64,000 bases of DNA. Origin: Calonectria ilicicola (lineage: Eukaryota > Ascomycota > Sordariomycetes > Hypocreales > Nectriaceae). The stretch lies in the NCBI GenBank assembly GCA_020809705.1, contig CP085830.1, positions 4,774,001 to 4,838,000 on the forward strand, written 5' to 3'. The notes under the pieces were generated by a model. It saw only the letters and a program-made list of their open reading frames with translations. It was not told the origin of the DNA and searched no databases. Below, in pieces: positions 12,502 through 25,821 of the stretch. The first letter of the stretch is position 1. Each line of letters opens with the position of its first letter. Both the position numbers and the translations under genes were made by a program.

Positions 12502-12980
12502 ATCTGCAAGCCAAGTATTTACTTGTGCTAAGAACGGAGAGGGTATAAACAAATCAATCCGGGGCAATTGGTGAGAGAATTGCTGCGTCATGCAATTGCC
12601 CCTCACTTCACTTTCAACCCCGCGCGCCCCCACATGGCAGAATCGGAATGCTTCACAAGCGACTTTCAGGCCACATACACTGCTTAAAGAGCGCAGAATT
12701 AAATCAGAAAATAGGAGCTGATTGTCTATTTAATAAAATTTCCCGATGCTCAATCATCTCACTAGCTATATGGCAGGTAGCGTCAGATAAAAAGGTAGGA
12801 TCATTCAACTAGCGGCTTTGACTGTCTAGGAAAGCGTTGTCACATTCAATGGGCTTATCTCTGGTAGCCGAGTCGTATTACAATTTATAATAAGTAGAGC
12901 GCCAATTTCCAATTCTTCCTGAATATTTGGCCTTCGAGGTTTGCGCAAATGGCAGATGCAACTCCCGTGTCACATGGACA
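12502..12980. other. Intergenic region between amidase and NmrA-like gene
   Basis: It should contain the amidase promoter and the 3' end of the upstream gene. The frame extending upstream of the amidase Met has weak protein character. No repeats were seen. Confidence 0.5.
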
Positions 12981-14094
12981 CTATTTATCCTTCCACACGC
13001 CGATAATATCCTCCATCTTCTTTGTCTTCAATTCCGGAAACTTCTTGTTCAGGCTGTTCTCTTCAGGCAGGTGAAGAAGTCCCAGCACGCAGTAAAGGCC
13101 AAACCGCGCATACCTCAATTGCAAAGCTGCCTTAGGGATAACGGAATACAGCGATGCATGAAATGGCAGCTCCGTCATTTGATTTTGTTGGAGTTTTTCG
13201 ATCGGGTCGTAAGTGACGGTAAATTTTGATCCTTTTCGCGTCAATATACAAAGATACTCAAAGAAGTGAACCAAGCCGTCTTGGCTACACTTACCTCTTA
13301 CAGTCTCTGCAATTTGCAACACTTCGTTATAAGTGCGCGCATCGCTGTAACAAAATAAATCATGGTCCCAGTGAGAAATTCCAAGGGCTGCTTCTACAAA
13401 TAATGCCAGATCGAAGCTATATGTGAAGGAAATTAGATCATTTCCTGTGCCTGGAATGGATGCTGCTCGGTTTTCCATATCAACATGAATGCTATAAACT
13501 CCCAGATGACTTTTGATATGAGGAGTGCCGAATGGGTCCATGATCTGTCCAACATGAACAGTCGTCCACTGAAGCTCGGTTTTGCGTAACCTTTCTCGAG
13601 TCTCGGTCCGATATTTGTTGTACGGTAGCTGCAGTTTTCTTTGTCCGTATAGTTGTTTGTTAGTCTTGCCAGTGCATATTCGACATGAGCAAAGGGCGCA
13701 GAACCTACATTTCTGGAGCTGGAATGGACCAATCACTCGAGATGAAACGGTTTGTAGCTTTCGACCGCGAAGCAGCCTCGACAAGATTAAGTTCAGAATC
13801 ACTACCAGTTTGATCATTTACTTTGATCGCGGAGATGACGGTGTCGATGTTGTTTGATTCGAGGGCTTTCTGCAAAGCGTCGACATCACTGTAATCCACG
13901 GTTATGATAGGCCAATCTATTACGGACGAATTTCCGTCCTGGTTTGTCAGTCGAACCGTCTCTAGCACAGGAGATTAATTAGAACCCACCTTTCGAGATA
14001 AAGCAACCACATTGTATTGCGGATTCTCCTTTAACACCTGGCAAATTGTGAGGCCAAGCTTGCCAGTGCCTCCAGCAACAGCGACGGTGCCCAT
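12981..14094 (-). CDS. NmrA-like / isoflavone-reductase-like NAD(P)-binding protein
   Basis: Model: exons 14094-13990, 13938-13709, 13638-13295 and 13231-12981; introns of 51, 70 and 63 bp (donors GTGGGT, GTAGGT, GTAAGT; CTGAC or CTAAC branch sites in the first two); 309 aa, all phases close. The third intron is a multiple of three without a stop, so it hides inside one open frame. An N-terminal Rossmann nucleotide-binding motif GGTGKLG (residues 8-14) is followed by VDYSDVDALQKAL and NRFISSDWSIP. The C-terminal half (GQIMD, PGTGND, TYSFDLA, LPEENSLNKKFP) is characteristic of fungal NmrA/PCBER-type proteins. They are reductases or redox sensors, often found beside secondary-metabolite or detoxification genes. 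Substrate unknown. Confidence 0.88.
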
Positions 14095-14687
14095 GGTAAT
14101 GGTATTAACCAAATCAAATTCAGGTTACGATTGGAGAAAATAAAACTGAAACCTAATTTTCAAGGCAATCTAGATGTCATTTTGATCTGGTGTCTCAGAG
14201 AAAAGGAACCCTGGCTATAAATTATCCACCACAAAATAGGCAGGATAAAGTCAATTAATCAGCCACCCGTTTACCAACCAACCAAAGAGGTTTTCCCAGC
14301 ACCCTCAATCGCTTGACGCAATCCAAAGGATTCTTATTTCCACCAGTTACAAGGCTTACATTGCTTATTAGCATCGCGCTGGGCTGATTCTGACTTGCCG
14401 ATTTATCCGAGAGATTATCAAGTATCCCTTCTGAGCAAGCAACCGCATCACCAATTCACAAATCCAAGACCAGTGTGGACCCTTAGGCTATGTATAAATT
14501 ACTATGCTCAGTTTTGAGAATAAAATTACAGAGAGTTCACCAGAGTAGCGTGATGTGGGGATTTGAACTCGCAGTCCAGGCCCAAGACATGGAAGTATGG
14601 TCTGAGCTTCTCGTGATCTCTAGGGAATTTGACTGATCGCTTTTATGGAAGGTTAAATGAGCTTCCATGGAAGTAATAGTACAACCA
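14095..14687. other. Intergenic region between NmrA-like gene and tyrosinase
   Basis: The sequence is GC-balanced with no convincing frame. It holds the NmrA promoter and the tyrosinase 3' flank. No repeat was seen. Confidence 0.5.
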
Positions 14688-16069
14688 TTAGTCCACGTAT
14701 GTTGCACAGATGACATCTCCTGTGAGATTCATAACCTGTCCGACAGTGACATTGGGAACAATTCCAAGCATCCATAGGGTGTGATTCAGTGTCGTGACAT
14801 TTCCCGGATCGCCGTTGTAGTCCAAGATAGAACCATCAGGGTACGGTTGGTCACCTTCTTCAATAACGTAATCCGGGGGAACATTATCGCCCGCCATGTC
14901 GTAATATCGAGCAGGCAAGTCAAGTTTCTGCCAGTGCCACCATACGCGATCCAGGTAAGCGTGGTGCATAAAAAAGGTAGGGTCACCTGAGCTAGCAACC
15001 GGGTCTCCCATCTGTTCACGTTAGCAACTATTCAGGTATTCCGCTGCTGATTTTCAAGCGAAGACGCACCAGTCCTCCAACTGCACCGTGGCCGGCACCA
15101 TGAGGCCCATTATCGTTAAAACATTGCCAAGCATCTGAATAATTTTTCTTTGCGTAGCATTCTTCAAGAAGAGTTCTGTTGGCCATGGCGAAGGACGATT
15201 CGCTGAAGTCGCGGTAGAGACAATATTCCCCCTGTCCCCAAGTTCTGTTGTAATTCAGTGTCAGGTTCTGGAAAGGTCCATCGCTAACACAACCGTCCTC
15301 TAGCACATTTTCAATCAGTCTCTTTCCAAGTTATAAAAACGTATTTTCGAAATACTGCAAAATAGGGAAGCCTAAATTAGGGGCTTTTTCTTACCTCCAA
15401 CGCCATTCCCACCAAATCCTGTCACTGGATCAAAAAGACTAGACTGGTTCAGAGGAGCAGTTTCATAGTCAGTAAGCTCATCCCAGTACGGGTGAGCGCC
15501 AGTGTAGTTGCAAAGGGTTTGTAGAAGAATCTCATGTGCGCGAACGTAATAGCGATGCCAAGGAAGGAACTGCCCGACGTAGTGGATGTTGTTGCTCTGA
15601 GTAATATGGTTGAAATCGATCTCATCCCAGAGGTTTCGAGAACCAGGAACATCAACTACGGGGTCGTGATTCTGCAGACAGACCTCGGCATCAAGATACG
15701 CTAGACGAAACCTGCGTCAGCCAAATGTTCTCAGCATGTAAAATTCATGGGGAATATGGAGAGTCATTTTCCATCTTTCTCGGACCTTGATAAGGCCTAA
15801 AGAGAATGACATTGACCGAACAAAAAAAAAAAAAAAAGAAGAACTGAATCCTTTCTCTTTTTCTCCTTACCCAGCTTCTCATCGTCTGTCAGAGCGTTCC
15901 TATTTGTTGATCAGTTTGAGGTACTCCATGAGAAAATCTGATCGAATTGCAAATACCATGATTTTCTTTCATTCAAACGATCGCAAGCAGGTATCTCGAT
16001 CTGATATGCTATCGCGGAAGTGGCAAAAAGCCCACAGAGGATCGATTTGGTCCACGTTTCGGATAGCAT
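14688..16069 (-). CDS. Secreted short tyrosinase (type 3 copper oxidase)
   Basis: Model: exons 16069-15957, 15899-15871 (29 nt micro-exon), 15700-15395, 15299-15070 and 15011-14688; introns of 57, 170, 95 and 58 bp; 333 aa, all phases close. It hydroxylates or oxidises phenols to quinones. The N-terminus is a signal peptide (MLSETWTKSILCGLF...). The CuA site is seen in IHYVGQFLPWHRYYVRAHE and the CuB site in HGAGHGAVGG plus DPTFFMHHAYLDRVWWHWQ. Several N-glycosylation motifs support secretion. There is no long C-terminal cap domain, so it belongs to the short fungal tyrosinase-like group. The second intron contains a poly-T run (15824-15838 on plus). The substrate cannot be read. Confidence 0.9.
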
Positions 16070-16852
16070 AGCTAAACCAATACCAAAAAATCCCAGGTGG
16101 CTAAAGAGTACACCAAACTTCTCTCAATATGGGATTATTTCAAGGAATCAGTGAGGAGATAGACAGCCAAATCAGGTCTCCAACTTTGGGCACTATCCTG
16201 CTGCCTTATAAGCATATTGTTTCGCATATTAGTATTTTTCTTTTGCCGATAGACATTGCCGGTATTTAATTTCGAGGTCCTTGCGCTGTCCATGGCCATT
16301 TTCTTGATGTGATCTGCATGTCAACGCGGGCCCCTCCATACATTTTGATCATTCCCCAGTAAGAGTGGGGATGTTGTCGTAAGCTTTTGCAACCCCTGTT
16401 TTTCGGAAATACCGTATACGAAAATCCCGCTCAAAGATACAAAAATGTGACGCGTTTTTCTTGTACTTTGTATGTTTTGGATTTTGATCTTCTCTCTTTT
16501 TGGCTGAGGGATACATCAGAATATTTGAGTCGTCAGGCAAGCCTCGGTACATTTGAGGAATTCCGTCTATGTATTAGATGCTACTGCCACCATTCTTTGC
16601 TAAAATTTTCTAAATATCAAGGGGAGGACGGTATTTTATCACAACATTTCTTCTCATGACATAGTCGCTTGTTTCATCCAGTGGCGAATAGCTTATATCT
16701 CTACTTTCAATATACACCGAATTTTCCGCGTTTGCAATGCTGGATTAAATTGGTTGCATTAACAAGGACAAAGGACGAAAAGAAATAAAACTAGGGATCA
16801 AACGCAACATGCCAGAATTCTGATACACCTCAGAAGACGCGAATTTCCCGTG
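16070..16852. other. Intergenic region upstream of the tyrosinase
   Basis: No convincing gene is present; the frames found are short and overlap on both strands. This is the likely tyrosinase promoter. A+T content begins to rise towards the right. Confidence 0.5.
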
Positions 16853-17296
16853 CTACTCTACCTTAGCTTTGATTTCCTGCAAATGGCGCAGGATCGATTG
16901 AGGCTGGCAATCAATACGGAGCATTCCTTCATGCAGAGCGTCAAGCCGGCCACCGCCATTCTCCAGTATGTATTTATAAAACTGTACGTTTTTCCCAATG
17001 CAAAGTGCACCCCAAAGTTTGTCAACATTATATTGAGACAAAGACGTCATAAAACTCAACAGTTGCGTCTCGGCTTCCAAAAGAGAGTCTTCTGAGTTCA
17101 AATATGATAAACGATGGAGCCCGAAGGCGAGAAAGTTTCGTCGATTATTTCCAAAGGAATGGCATAATCTCATATCCATCCTTTGGTCTTCGATATGCTC
17201 TTCATAATACAGCATAACTAGGTGACTAACCTGGACTTTGCAAAAAATACCGTTTTTGTAATCAATCATAAGCTGCCCCGAGCTATCGCGAGCCAT
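16853..17296 (-). CDS. Hypothetical protein, possibly a C-terminal remnant (147 aa)
   Basis: An open frame of 147 residues has balanced protein-like composition, including WGALCIGKNVQFYKY and a helical end. It resembles C-termini of large uncharacterised fungal proteins by eye, but I cannot name a family. The ATG lies within a short GC-rich stretch in which AGCTCRGGGCAGCT recurs, only about 110 bp from the A+T block. The gene may therefore be truncated at its 5' end by repeat insertion. No signal peptide or membrane span was seen. Confidence 0.4.
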   Translation of the reverse strand: MARDSSGQLMIDYKNGIFCKVQVSHLVMLYYEEHIEDQRMDMRLCHSFGNNRRNFLAFGLHRLSYLNSEDSLLEAETQLLSFMTSLSQYNVDKLWGALCIGKNVQFYKYILENGGGRLDALHEGMLRIDCQPQSILRHLQEIKAKVE

Positions 17297-17380
17297 CCTG
17301 AGCTGCCCTGAGCTATGGCTGCTTTTACAAGATTAAAAAGTGGCGAACTGCGGGGTAAATGGCTCAGCCACTCTGTGTCG

Positions 17381-17410
17381 ATTATCTATTATCTATTATC
17401 TATTATCTAT
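17381..17410. repeat. Microsatellite (ATTATCT)n
   Basis: A seven-base unit ATTATCT is repeated about 4.3 times in perfect tandem. It marks the left boundary of the large A+T block. Confidence 0.95.
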
Positions 17411-17648
17411 CGAGTTTTTTTTATTAATACAAGTGCACTACAAGATTAAAGTACCTTAATAATCTTAGGAGATGATTAGATAATTAAAGAGATTTTATGT
17501 GTAATTGTATAAGGTTTTAATCTATTTAATTAAAATATTAAAAGATTTTAATATAATAGAAGCTTATATATTATATAATCTTAGGAAAAAGAATTATTCA
17601 TTTTATAATTTTTTATAAATTTATTTTTATTATAACTCTTATAAAGCT

Positions 17649-18098
17649 TTTTTATTATAATCTTTATAAATATCTTATTAAATTTTATTAATAATAAAAT
17701 TATAAAATTTAATTAATAATATTTTAAATAATTAAAATATTATAAATTTTTTATTATAATAATTAAAATTATAAATTATTTTTTATAATATTTTTAAAAA
17801 AAATAATTTTATATAATTAAATAAAATATATAATAATAAAAATTTTTATAAAATTAATAATAAAATATTATATTTTTATAATTAAATAAAAAAATTATTT
17901 AAAATTTAAAATAAATTTATATAATTATAATTAAAATTTTAATTTTAAAAGAATTATTATAAAAAAAATAATTTATAATTTTAATTATTATGATAAAAAA
18001 TTTATAATATTTTAATTATTTAAAATATTATTAATTAAATTTTATAATTTTATTATTAATAAAATTTAATAAGATATTTATAAAGATTATAATAAAAA
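17649..18098. repeat. Large near-perfect inverted repeat (hairpin)
   Basis: Arm 1 is 17649-17790 (142 bp) and arm 2 is 17955-18098 (144 bp). The reverse complement of arm 1 matches arm 2 except for a 2-base A-run indel and one A/G difference. The 164 bp spacer is partly self-complementary too. The few surviving C and G bases pair at the same places, so the match is not a by-product of base composition. It could be a fold-back element or two inverted copies of one repeat. Confidence 0.85.
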
Positions 18099-18280
18099 TT
18101 TAAAAATTTAAAAATATAATTAAAAAAATATATTCTAATCTAACTTAAATCTATAAATAGAAATAATAAACTAATAATTATATTTTTATTAAATATTAAA
18201 TAAAAAAAAGCACTTTTAATTACTTAAATAAATACTATCTATCTCTCTCTTTTCTTAACTTTAGAATTATTATAAGGACA

Positions 18281-18440
18281 ATTGGGATCCCAGCGCCACT
18301 GTGGCTGGAAGTGGCGTACGACCCACTTAGTCTAGTAGAGAATTTCGGCGAGCGATCGAGGAACGCTCGCCAAGTTGAAGTCTACATACCACAATACAAT
18401 CTGTTCTACAACTCTCAAGATCACCCTGGTCAATGACCCT
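18281..18440. other. GC-rich island with hairpin inside the A+T block
   Basis: About 160 bp of normal composition are embedded in A+T-saturated DNA. It has no coding frame. It opens with the palindrome TGGGATCCCA at 18283-18292 and contains a perfect 8 bp stem GGCGAGCG/CGCTCGCC with a 9-base loop (18347-18371). Elsewhere in this window, spared DNA of this kind is the outer edge of a repeat or a non-repeated remnant. I cannot tell which applies here. Confidence 0.6.
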
Positions 18441-19708
18441 TATAATTATCTCCTTTAATTTCCTTAATTTAGATTACTACAAACAAACCTTACTTTATCT
18501 TTAATCTTATTATTATACTTCAGGGTATAGTTAACTCTTAGTATATTGGATCTAGCTAGAAGTAAGTAGTTTAATTAGATAATAAGGTTTTTAATATAAT
18601 AAATTAATATTAGCTAGTAAAAGATTAATTATAATAATTTTATTTTATAATATAGAAAAGTAGGTTTTATAATATAAAATTAAATATATTTATTTTTTTT
18701 ATTTTATTAAATAATTTTTATTTATAAAAAATTAAAAATTATATATAATTTATTAATTTTATATATTTAAAAAAAAATAAAATAAATATTTCTTTTATTT
18801 AAAAAAATAATTATTATTTTATATATTTAAAAAAAATTTTAATTAATTAAAATTATTTTTTTTATAATTATTATTTATTTTTATATTATTATTTTCTTTT
18901 AAAATTTTTATTTTTTTTAATTTTTTTTTATAATTTTTTATTTTATTTTATTTTTTTAAAATTATATTTTTTATTATTTTTAATTAAATAAAATAATATA
19001 AAATAAATTAAAAATATTTTTTTATTTAATTTTAAAATAATTTTTATCTTTTTTTTAAATAAATCTTATTATTTAAAAAATAAATCTTTTTTTAATTTAA
19101 GAATAAAATTTATTTTTTTATTTTAATAATAAAAGTATTTTATATAATTAACTTTTTATAAAATACTTTCTTATTAAAAGTAATTTAAATTTTTTAAAAT
19201 ATATTAAAATCTTTTTTAATATTAATTATAATAATTTTTATATTTATAATAATAATTAAAATATAAAAAATAATATTTTTAATTTTAATTATATTACTTT
19301 CTTTTATATTAATATTAAAATCTTTTATTATTTTTATAAAAAATCTTTTAATAATATTAAAAAGATATTTATATTAAATTACTTTAAAAGCTTTTATTAT
19401 TAATTAATTAAAAAAGCTATATAATTTAATAAATTAGATTATTAAGATTTTTATATAAAGGGATTAATTTTTAATAATTTTAAATTTTATTTTAATAAAT
19501 AATAAAATTTTTATTATATTTTTTATTAATTATTTTTCTTAAATTATAAAATTTAAATTTATAATATAAAATAATTTAATAATTTATTTAAATAAACTTT
19601 TTTTTAATATTTTCTTTTTTTTAAATCTATATATATTATAAGTATTATCTTTTTTAAATTTAGATTTATTTACTTTTTTATTAATTTAATTTATTAATTC
19701 TATAAAGA

Positions 19709-19925
19709 TATAGGACCAAGAGGACTAATCAAGCATATATACTGAATATATACTAGCATAAGATATTATAAAATAAGAACACCTATAATAATATTATATA
19801 ATAAATATAAATAAATAGTTCTATAGTTTATTAAGTTAAAGTCTTAGTAATAAGAATAAAGGTCTATTATAATCTTATTTATACTTTACTTTAGTTATAA
19901 ATCTAGTTTATTATAATTTTTTAAT
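19709..19925 (+). repeat. Left LTR of the outermost gypsy-type element
   Basis: It matches 37822-38028 in order and orientation, including a shared ATATATACT...ATATATACTA motif. The start is approximate because both copies begin in A+T-rich sequence. The left half keeps C and G; the right half is mutated. Confidence 0.65.
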
Positions 19926-20941
19926 TTCTTTTTTTTAAAAGATTAATATATTATATAATAGGTAGAATTATTAAAAGCTTAAAAAAGATTAGTATTATAT
20001 TATTATTTTTTAAATTAATAAGGACTTATTATAGTAGATAAGAGTTATAAATATAGGTTATATATAATTAAGAGTATAAATAAGAATTTTAAAAATAGTT
20101 TATTTAAAGGAATAAAGCTTTAAAAAATTTAAATATATTTTTTATTTTAATTTTTAAAAGTATTTTAATTATAAAGTTAAAGAAATAAAAATTTTAAGAT
20201 TTAAAAAATATTAAAAAATAAATATTATTATTATTTATAATATAAATCTTATATAATATAAAGAAAATTATAATATTTATAAAAGATTTTATAATTATAA
20301 TAATTTAATAATAAAAATAATTTTAAATATAATAATAATAGCTTTAGGCTTAGTAGTAGTAATTCTAGATAGATATATTATACTAGTTGGCTATATAGCC
20401 TAGTATAGGTCTAAGGAAGGACTATAAGAAACCTCTATTATATAATTATAAAAAACTTAATAAAGATAGATTAAATATTTAAGTTAATAATTAGATTTAT
20501 ATTATTAAAGTTAGTAATAACTTATAATTAGGTAATTCTATTATATAATATATAAAGTGGACTATAATTAAGTTCTTATACCCTTTATAAATATAATAAT
20601 ATGACTATATTAGAGGGCTTATTAGCTAAGATCCTTTATAAGAAGACTTTTTTATTTTTATATATAAGATATATATTAACCTAGATTTATATAAATATTA
20701 GCTTTATAATAAGTTACTATCTTTAAAATAAAAGAAGGATTATATATTATAATAATACTTTACTATATAAATAGCTCTATATATTATACTAGGCACTAAA
20801 GATCTAAAGAATAATATTATTTTAACTTATTAATATTATTTTAAGCTATAATTTAAGCTAAAAATAAAAATATTAAAATAAAAAATAAAGCTTAAAAAGC
20901 CTTATAAAGTAATTAATAAAATTAAACAATTTTAAACCTAT

Positions 20942-21336
20942 TGTTATGACCCATGACACGCCTGGGCGGTCAAATAAGGCAGAAACAATACTTACCTACC
21001 CTATAGCCCCACACCAACCAATAAGGAAGCACTTACAAGCGATCACTTGCAGCATTAGTAATTATCCTATGATTATCACCTTGATTACCAATATATTAGA
21101 TAGAACTAATATAGTAAGCGCCTACTAGACAATAGTATATAGATAGGTTAGAATCTGCCTTTATAGCTAATACTAACCAGCTTTTAATATAATTTAATTA
21201 TCTTAATTACAATTAACTATTATCTAATATAATACTTTTATTACTTTATTTATTATAATATATCTAATTATTCTACTAATAATAAATCTTTTATTTTAAT
21301 TAATTTATTAAATTAAGAATTAATTAAATTATTATA
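20942..21336 (+). repeat. Left LTR (395 bp) of outer gypsy-type copy
   Basis: It starts TGTTATGACCCATGACACGC with C and G preserved for about 120 bp, then becomes A+T converted. It ends TA, mutated from CA. The TSD CCTAT precedes it. Confidence 0.92.
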
Positions 21337-24300
21337 TATTAAAAGCTTTTATTTAATTAATTATTTATATTAATAATTAAATAATAATAATATTTAGAAA
21401 GAATCTTACTATTATTACTCCTTTTAATAATACTAAGTTAATTATAAAATTATAATAGATTAAGAAAAAACTTATAAATATATAAGTATAACTTAAGGTA
21501 GAAAAAGCTAGAATTACTATAATTAAAAGAAATAAAAGTAAAGATATTAATGAAATTCTAAGATCTCTAATTCTAAAGTCCTTTTTAAAAAAAGCTGCTA
21601 ATATAATCCCCTTCCTTACCTAAATAAAGGAATATTTTTGCTTTTTCTTAATCTAATTGGTAACTCTTGAAGTCTAAGTATTATATACTAAAATCCTTTT
21701 TAAAAAGATATAGGAGTATAATTTAAACTTATTATAAGAGATTATTTAGAAAATAAGGATAATATTAATTAAAATAAAAAGATTTAAGAGATTTTTAAAG
21801 ATTAGAAATATTTTAAAATTATTATTAAAGATAATTTTAATATAATTAATATAAAATAATAAACTATAAATTAATTATATAAACTTAAATAAATAAAATC
21901 TTATAATTAGTATTTAGTCAAGTTTAAAAGAATTATAATATAAATAGCTTAAAATAATAATATATTAATAGAACTTTATTATAAAGGTTTAAAAAGTAAA
22001 ATTAAGAATAAAATCTATAAGGAAGATTGGCTAAAGAAACTCTTAAAGTATATTAAAAATATTATTAAAATTAATAAAAAATAATTTAACTAATATAAAG
22101 AATATATCTAAAATAATAAAAATCTATATATTCTAAATAAAGGAAAAATCTAGAATAAGTAATAAAGTATTATATATAGGACTTATTTAGGATTAATAGA
22201 ACTTAGTATTATTTAAGGGTATAATAAAAGTAAGATTACCTACTTTAACTATAGAAAAAAGGATATAAATCTTTTAAATACTACTCCTTAAAAATAGGAA
22301 ATTAGTTTAAATCTATACTAGAAGGATAGAAATAATTTAATATTATAAAAACTTAATAAATCTTAATTCTAAAAAGAAAAAAGAATATTATAGAAAAAGT
22401 TATTCTTATTATTATTAAGAAATATAAATTAATTATTATAATTAAATAATATATAAAAAATTATAAATTATATAAAGTAAAACTTATTTTATAATAAGAA
22501 ATTAATAAAGTTATTTAAAAAGTATAATTAATTTAATAAGAAGGCTAGTTCTATTTTCCTTATAAATGATTAAAATGAGCTAAGAAGATAAGAATCCTTA
22601 TATCTATTCTAAATATATATACTAATAAAGCACTAGTATAGTAGAATACTTATACTTATAATAAAAATGGAAATAAGAAATAGATAATTAATATTAAAAG
22701 AATAACTTAATAAGTTAAGGAACCTTTATAAGATAGAGATAAAATCTTCTTACTTATATAAAGTAAATGGTAATTAAGAAACTATAATTCTTAATCTATT
22801 TAATATAAGAAGGATAATCTTAAATTAAATATAATATATAAAGAATATAAGAATATTTTATAGATAAGTTATTATAATTATAATTACCTTTAATATATAA
22901 AATAAAAATAGTATATAATATACTTTTTTATTAAAGTAAAAGATATAATTATTTATTATATTTATAAAAGATATTTTAATTAATATAAAGTAATAGGAAG
23001 AAATCCTTATTATTAGTTTATTATATTAAAATTAGGTAAGCTTAAGTTTTTTAATTATAATAAATTATTTTAAAATAAATATTAAAATTCTAAATATAAT
23101 ATTTATATAATAGATAAAGTAATAGCTTAATATTAAATAAAATTAAAAAATAAGCAGAGCCCCTTATAGAAGAATAATAGGAGCAGCTAGGGCAACAACC
23201 TCTAAAGTTATTAAAAGAACTCCTTAAAAAAGCTTTATACTCTATAACTAAAAAGCAACCCCAATAATAACTAAAAGTAAAAGTAAAGATTAAAGGGAAG
23301 TAGTATAATATTATAATAAATAGTAAAGCTAAATAAAACTATATTAATTCTCAAGTAATTAACCAACTTCAGCTACTATAGATAATAAAAGTTAATTTAT
23401 ATAAAATTATTAATATAAAAGGAACCTCTTTTAGCTATAATAATAATATTATAGATAAAAAGATTAATTATTTAAAAGTCTTTATTAAAAAAAAATCAAG
23501 AAATAATCTTTAATATTATTAATATTAGATAATATAATCTAGTTTTAGAGTACCTATAGTTATATTAATATAATCCTAATATCTACTAGTATATTAATTA
23601 GGTATAAATACTTAAGAAGTATAATATAATTAATAATATTTTTATAAAATATAATAAAAGATTTTAAACTTTTAATTTTAATTAAATAAAAGATATAAGT
23701 AAAAGAGAATCTTTATTATTTAAAGGAATAAAATATAAATATAAAAATAATTAAAAAAGATAAAAATAATAAATAATTACCTATCTTAAAAAACAATTTT
23801 AATAAATTAATAAAAGCCTTAAAGAAATAAAGGTAGAAGTAAAAATAGATAAACTATATAATATACCCCTATAATACCAAATCTACAAAAAGCTCTTTAT
23901 AAAAGAACTAGATACTAAACTATTTAAGTTTAGCTAGTAAGATTATAAAATTATTTTTAGAAATAAATCTAATATCTAATTTTACCCTATTTATAATTTT
24001 AATTAAATTAAGCTTAATACCTTAAAGGAATATATTTAAGATATACTTAAAAAAAGATATATTTATATTTTAAACTCTAAAGCTAATTATCCTATTATAT
24101 TTATACCTAAGAAAAATAGGAAGCTATATTTTATTATAGATTATTAATAGCTTAATAATATTACTATTAAAGATTATACTTTATTATTATTAATTAATAA
24201 AATAAAAGATTATTTTTATAAAGTTAATATTTTTATTATATTAGATTTTAAAAAGTATATAATCTTATTTATATTAAAGAAGAATATAAATAAAAAACTA

Positions 24301-25821
24301 CTTTTTAAATAAAGTTTAGATTATTTAAATATTTAATTATACCTTTTAAATTTATAAATATATTAATATTATTCTAATAAATAATAATTAATATATTACA
24401 AAAACACTTAAATATCTTTATTATTTATTACCTAGATAATATTCTTATTTTTTTAAAAATAAAGAAGAATATAAAAAATATATTTATAAGATCTTAAAAG
24501 CCCTTTAAAATACTAAACTTCTAATTAAATTAAAAAAAGTAAGTTCTATATTTAAGAAATAGAATTTCTAGAATATACTATTAACTTTAATAAAATTTAT
24601 ATAGATCTAAAGAAAGTTATTATAATAAAAAATTAAAAGAAATCTACTAATATAAAGAAAGTATAAGCCTTCCTTAGATTTACTAACTATTACTAAAGAT
24701 TTATTAAGGGATTTAATAAAATTACTTTAAATATAATAAAATTAATTAAAAAAGAAATTATCTTTTAATAGGAAAATAAAGTATAATAATTATTTAAAGT
24801 TATAAAAAATGCTATTTTAAAAGAACCTATCCTTATAATATTTAACCCTAATAAGCCTATAGAGTTAGAAACCGATATATCAGACTTTATTCTAAAGGCC
24901 TAGATCGGATAATAAGATAAATAAGGAAACCTATATCCTATAGTATTCTACTTATATAAATTATATAGCCCTAAATTAAATTATTTTATTTATAATAAAG
25001 AATTTCTTATTATTATTAATACTTTTAAAGAATTCTAATAATATCTTTTAAAAAGTAATTATAAAATTATAATATATATTAATTATAAAAATATTATCTA
25101 TTTTATAATTATTTAAAAACTTAATAAAAGGTAATTATAATATATAGAATATCTATCCAAATTTAACTATTAAATTGTTTATATTAAAGAAACTAAGAAT
25201 AGCTATACTAATACAATCAGCTACTAATCTAACTATAATATAGAAAAACTAAAAATATAAAAAAAACTATTAATCTATAATACTAATAAAGAACTAGAAT
25301 AAGCCTTAATTAGTAGAATAATAATAAAAATAAAGAAAATAATTATTATTATAAGAATAAAAGAATTATTATATATAACTAGAACCACTATTATAGAAAT
25401 ACTAATATAATAAGTAAAATAGGGCAATCTATTATTAAGAAAAATCAAAGAATATAATCTAGTACTTCTAGAAGAAGAAAAATAGATTATTTATAAATAT
25501 TAGAGGAATATTAAATGGAATTAATAAGGGATATTTATAAATATCCCTTATATGGTTATAAAGGTATTAATAAAACCCTTAAATAAATTAAATAGATATT
25601 TTCTTTTAATAAAATAAAAAAGAAAGTTAAATAAGTATATAAAAAATATAGCTTATATTAATACTTTAAAAACCAAAATATAAACTATATAGATTATTAT
25701 AACCATCCTCTATTACACAACAACTATAGGACTTAATCACAATAGACTTTATTACCAACCTCCCCTTATTAGTAGACCCTACTATAAAAGTATATTATAA
25801 TAATATTTTCATTATTATTAA

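Larger units (their letters stand above)
17411..19708. other. Extreme A+T block, left part
   Basis: Apart from the island at 18281-18440 this stretch is almost without C or G and has no gene. It contains a large inverted repeat (listed separately). The composition fits saturated RIP, so older elements here can no longer be classified by eye. Confidence 0.8.

Noticed and set aside
20946..21128. 60-codon open frame starting MTHDTPGRS, with a near-twin on minus at 32722-32540
   Set aside because: Both frames lie at the preserved outer edges of the gypsy-type LTRs in opposite copies. They are the same LTR sequence and not a gene.
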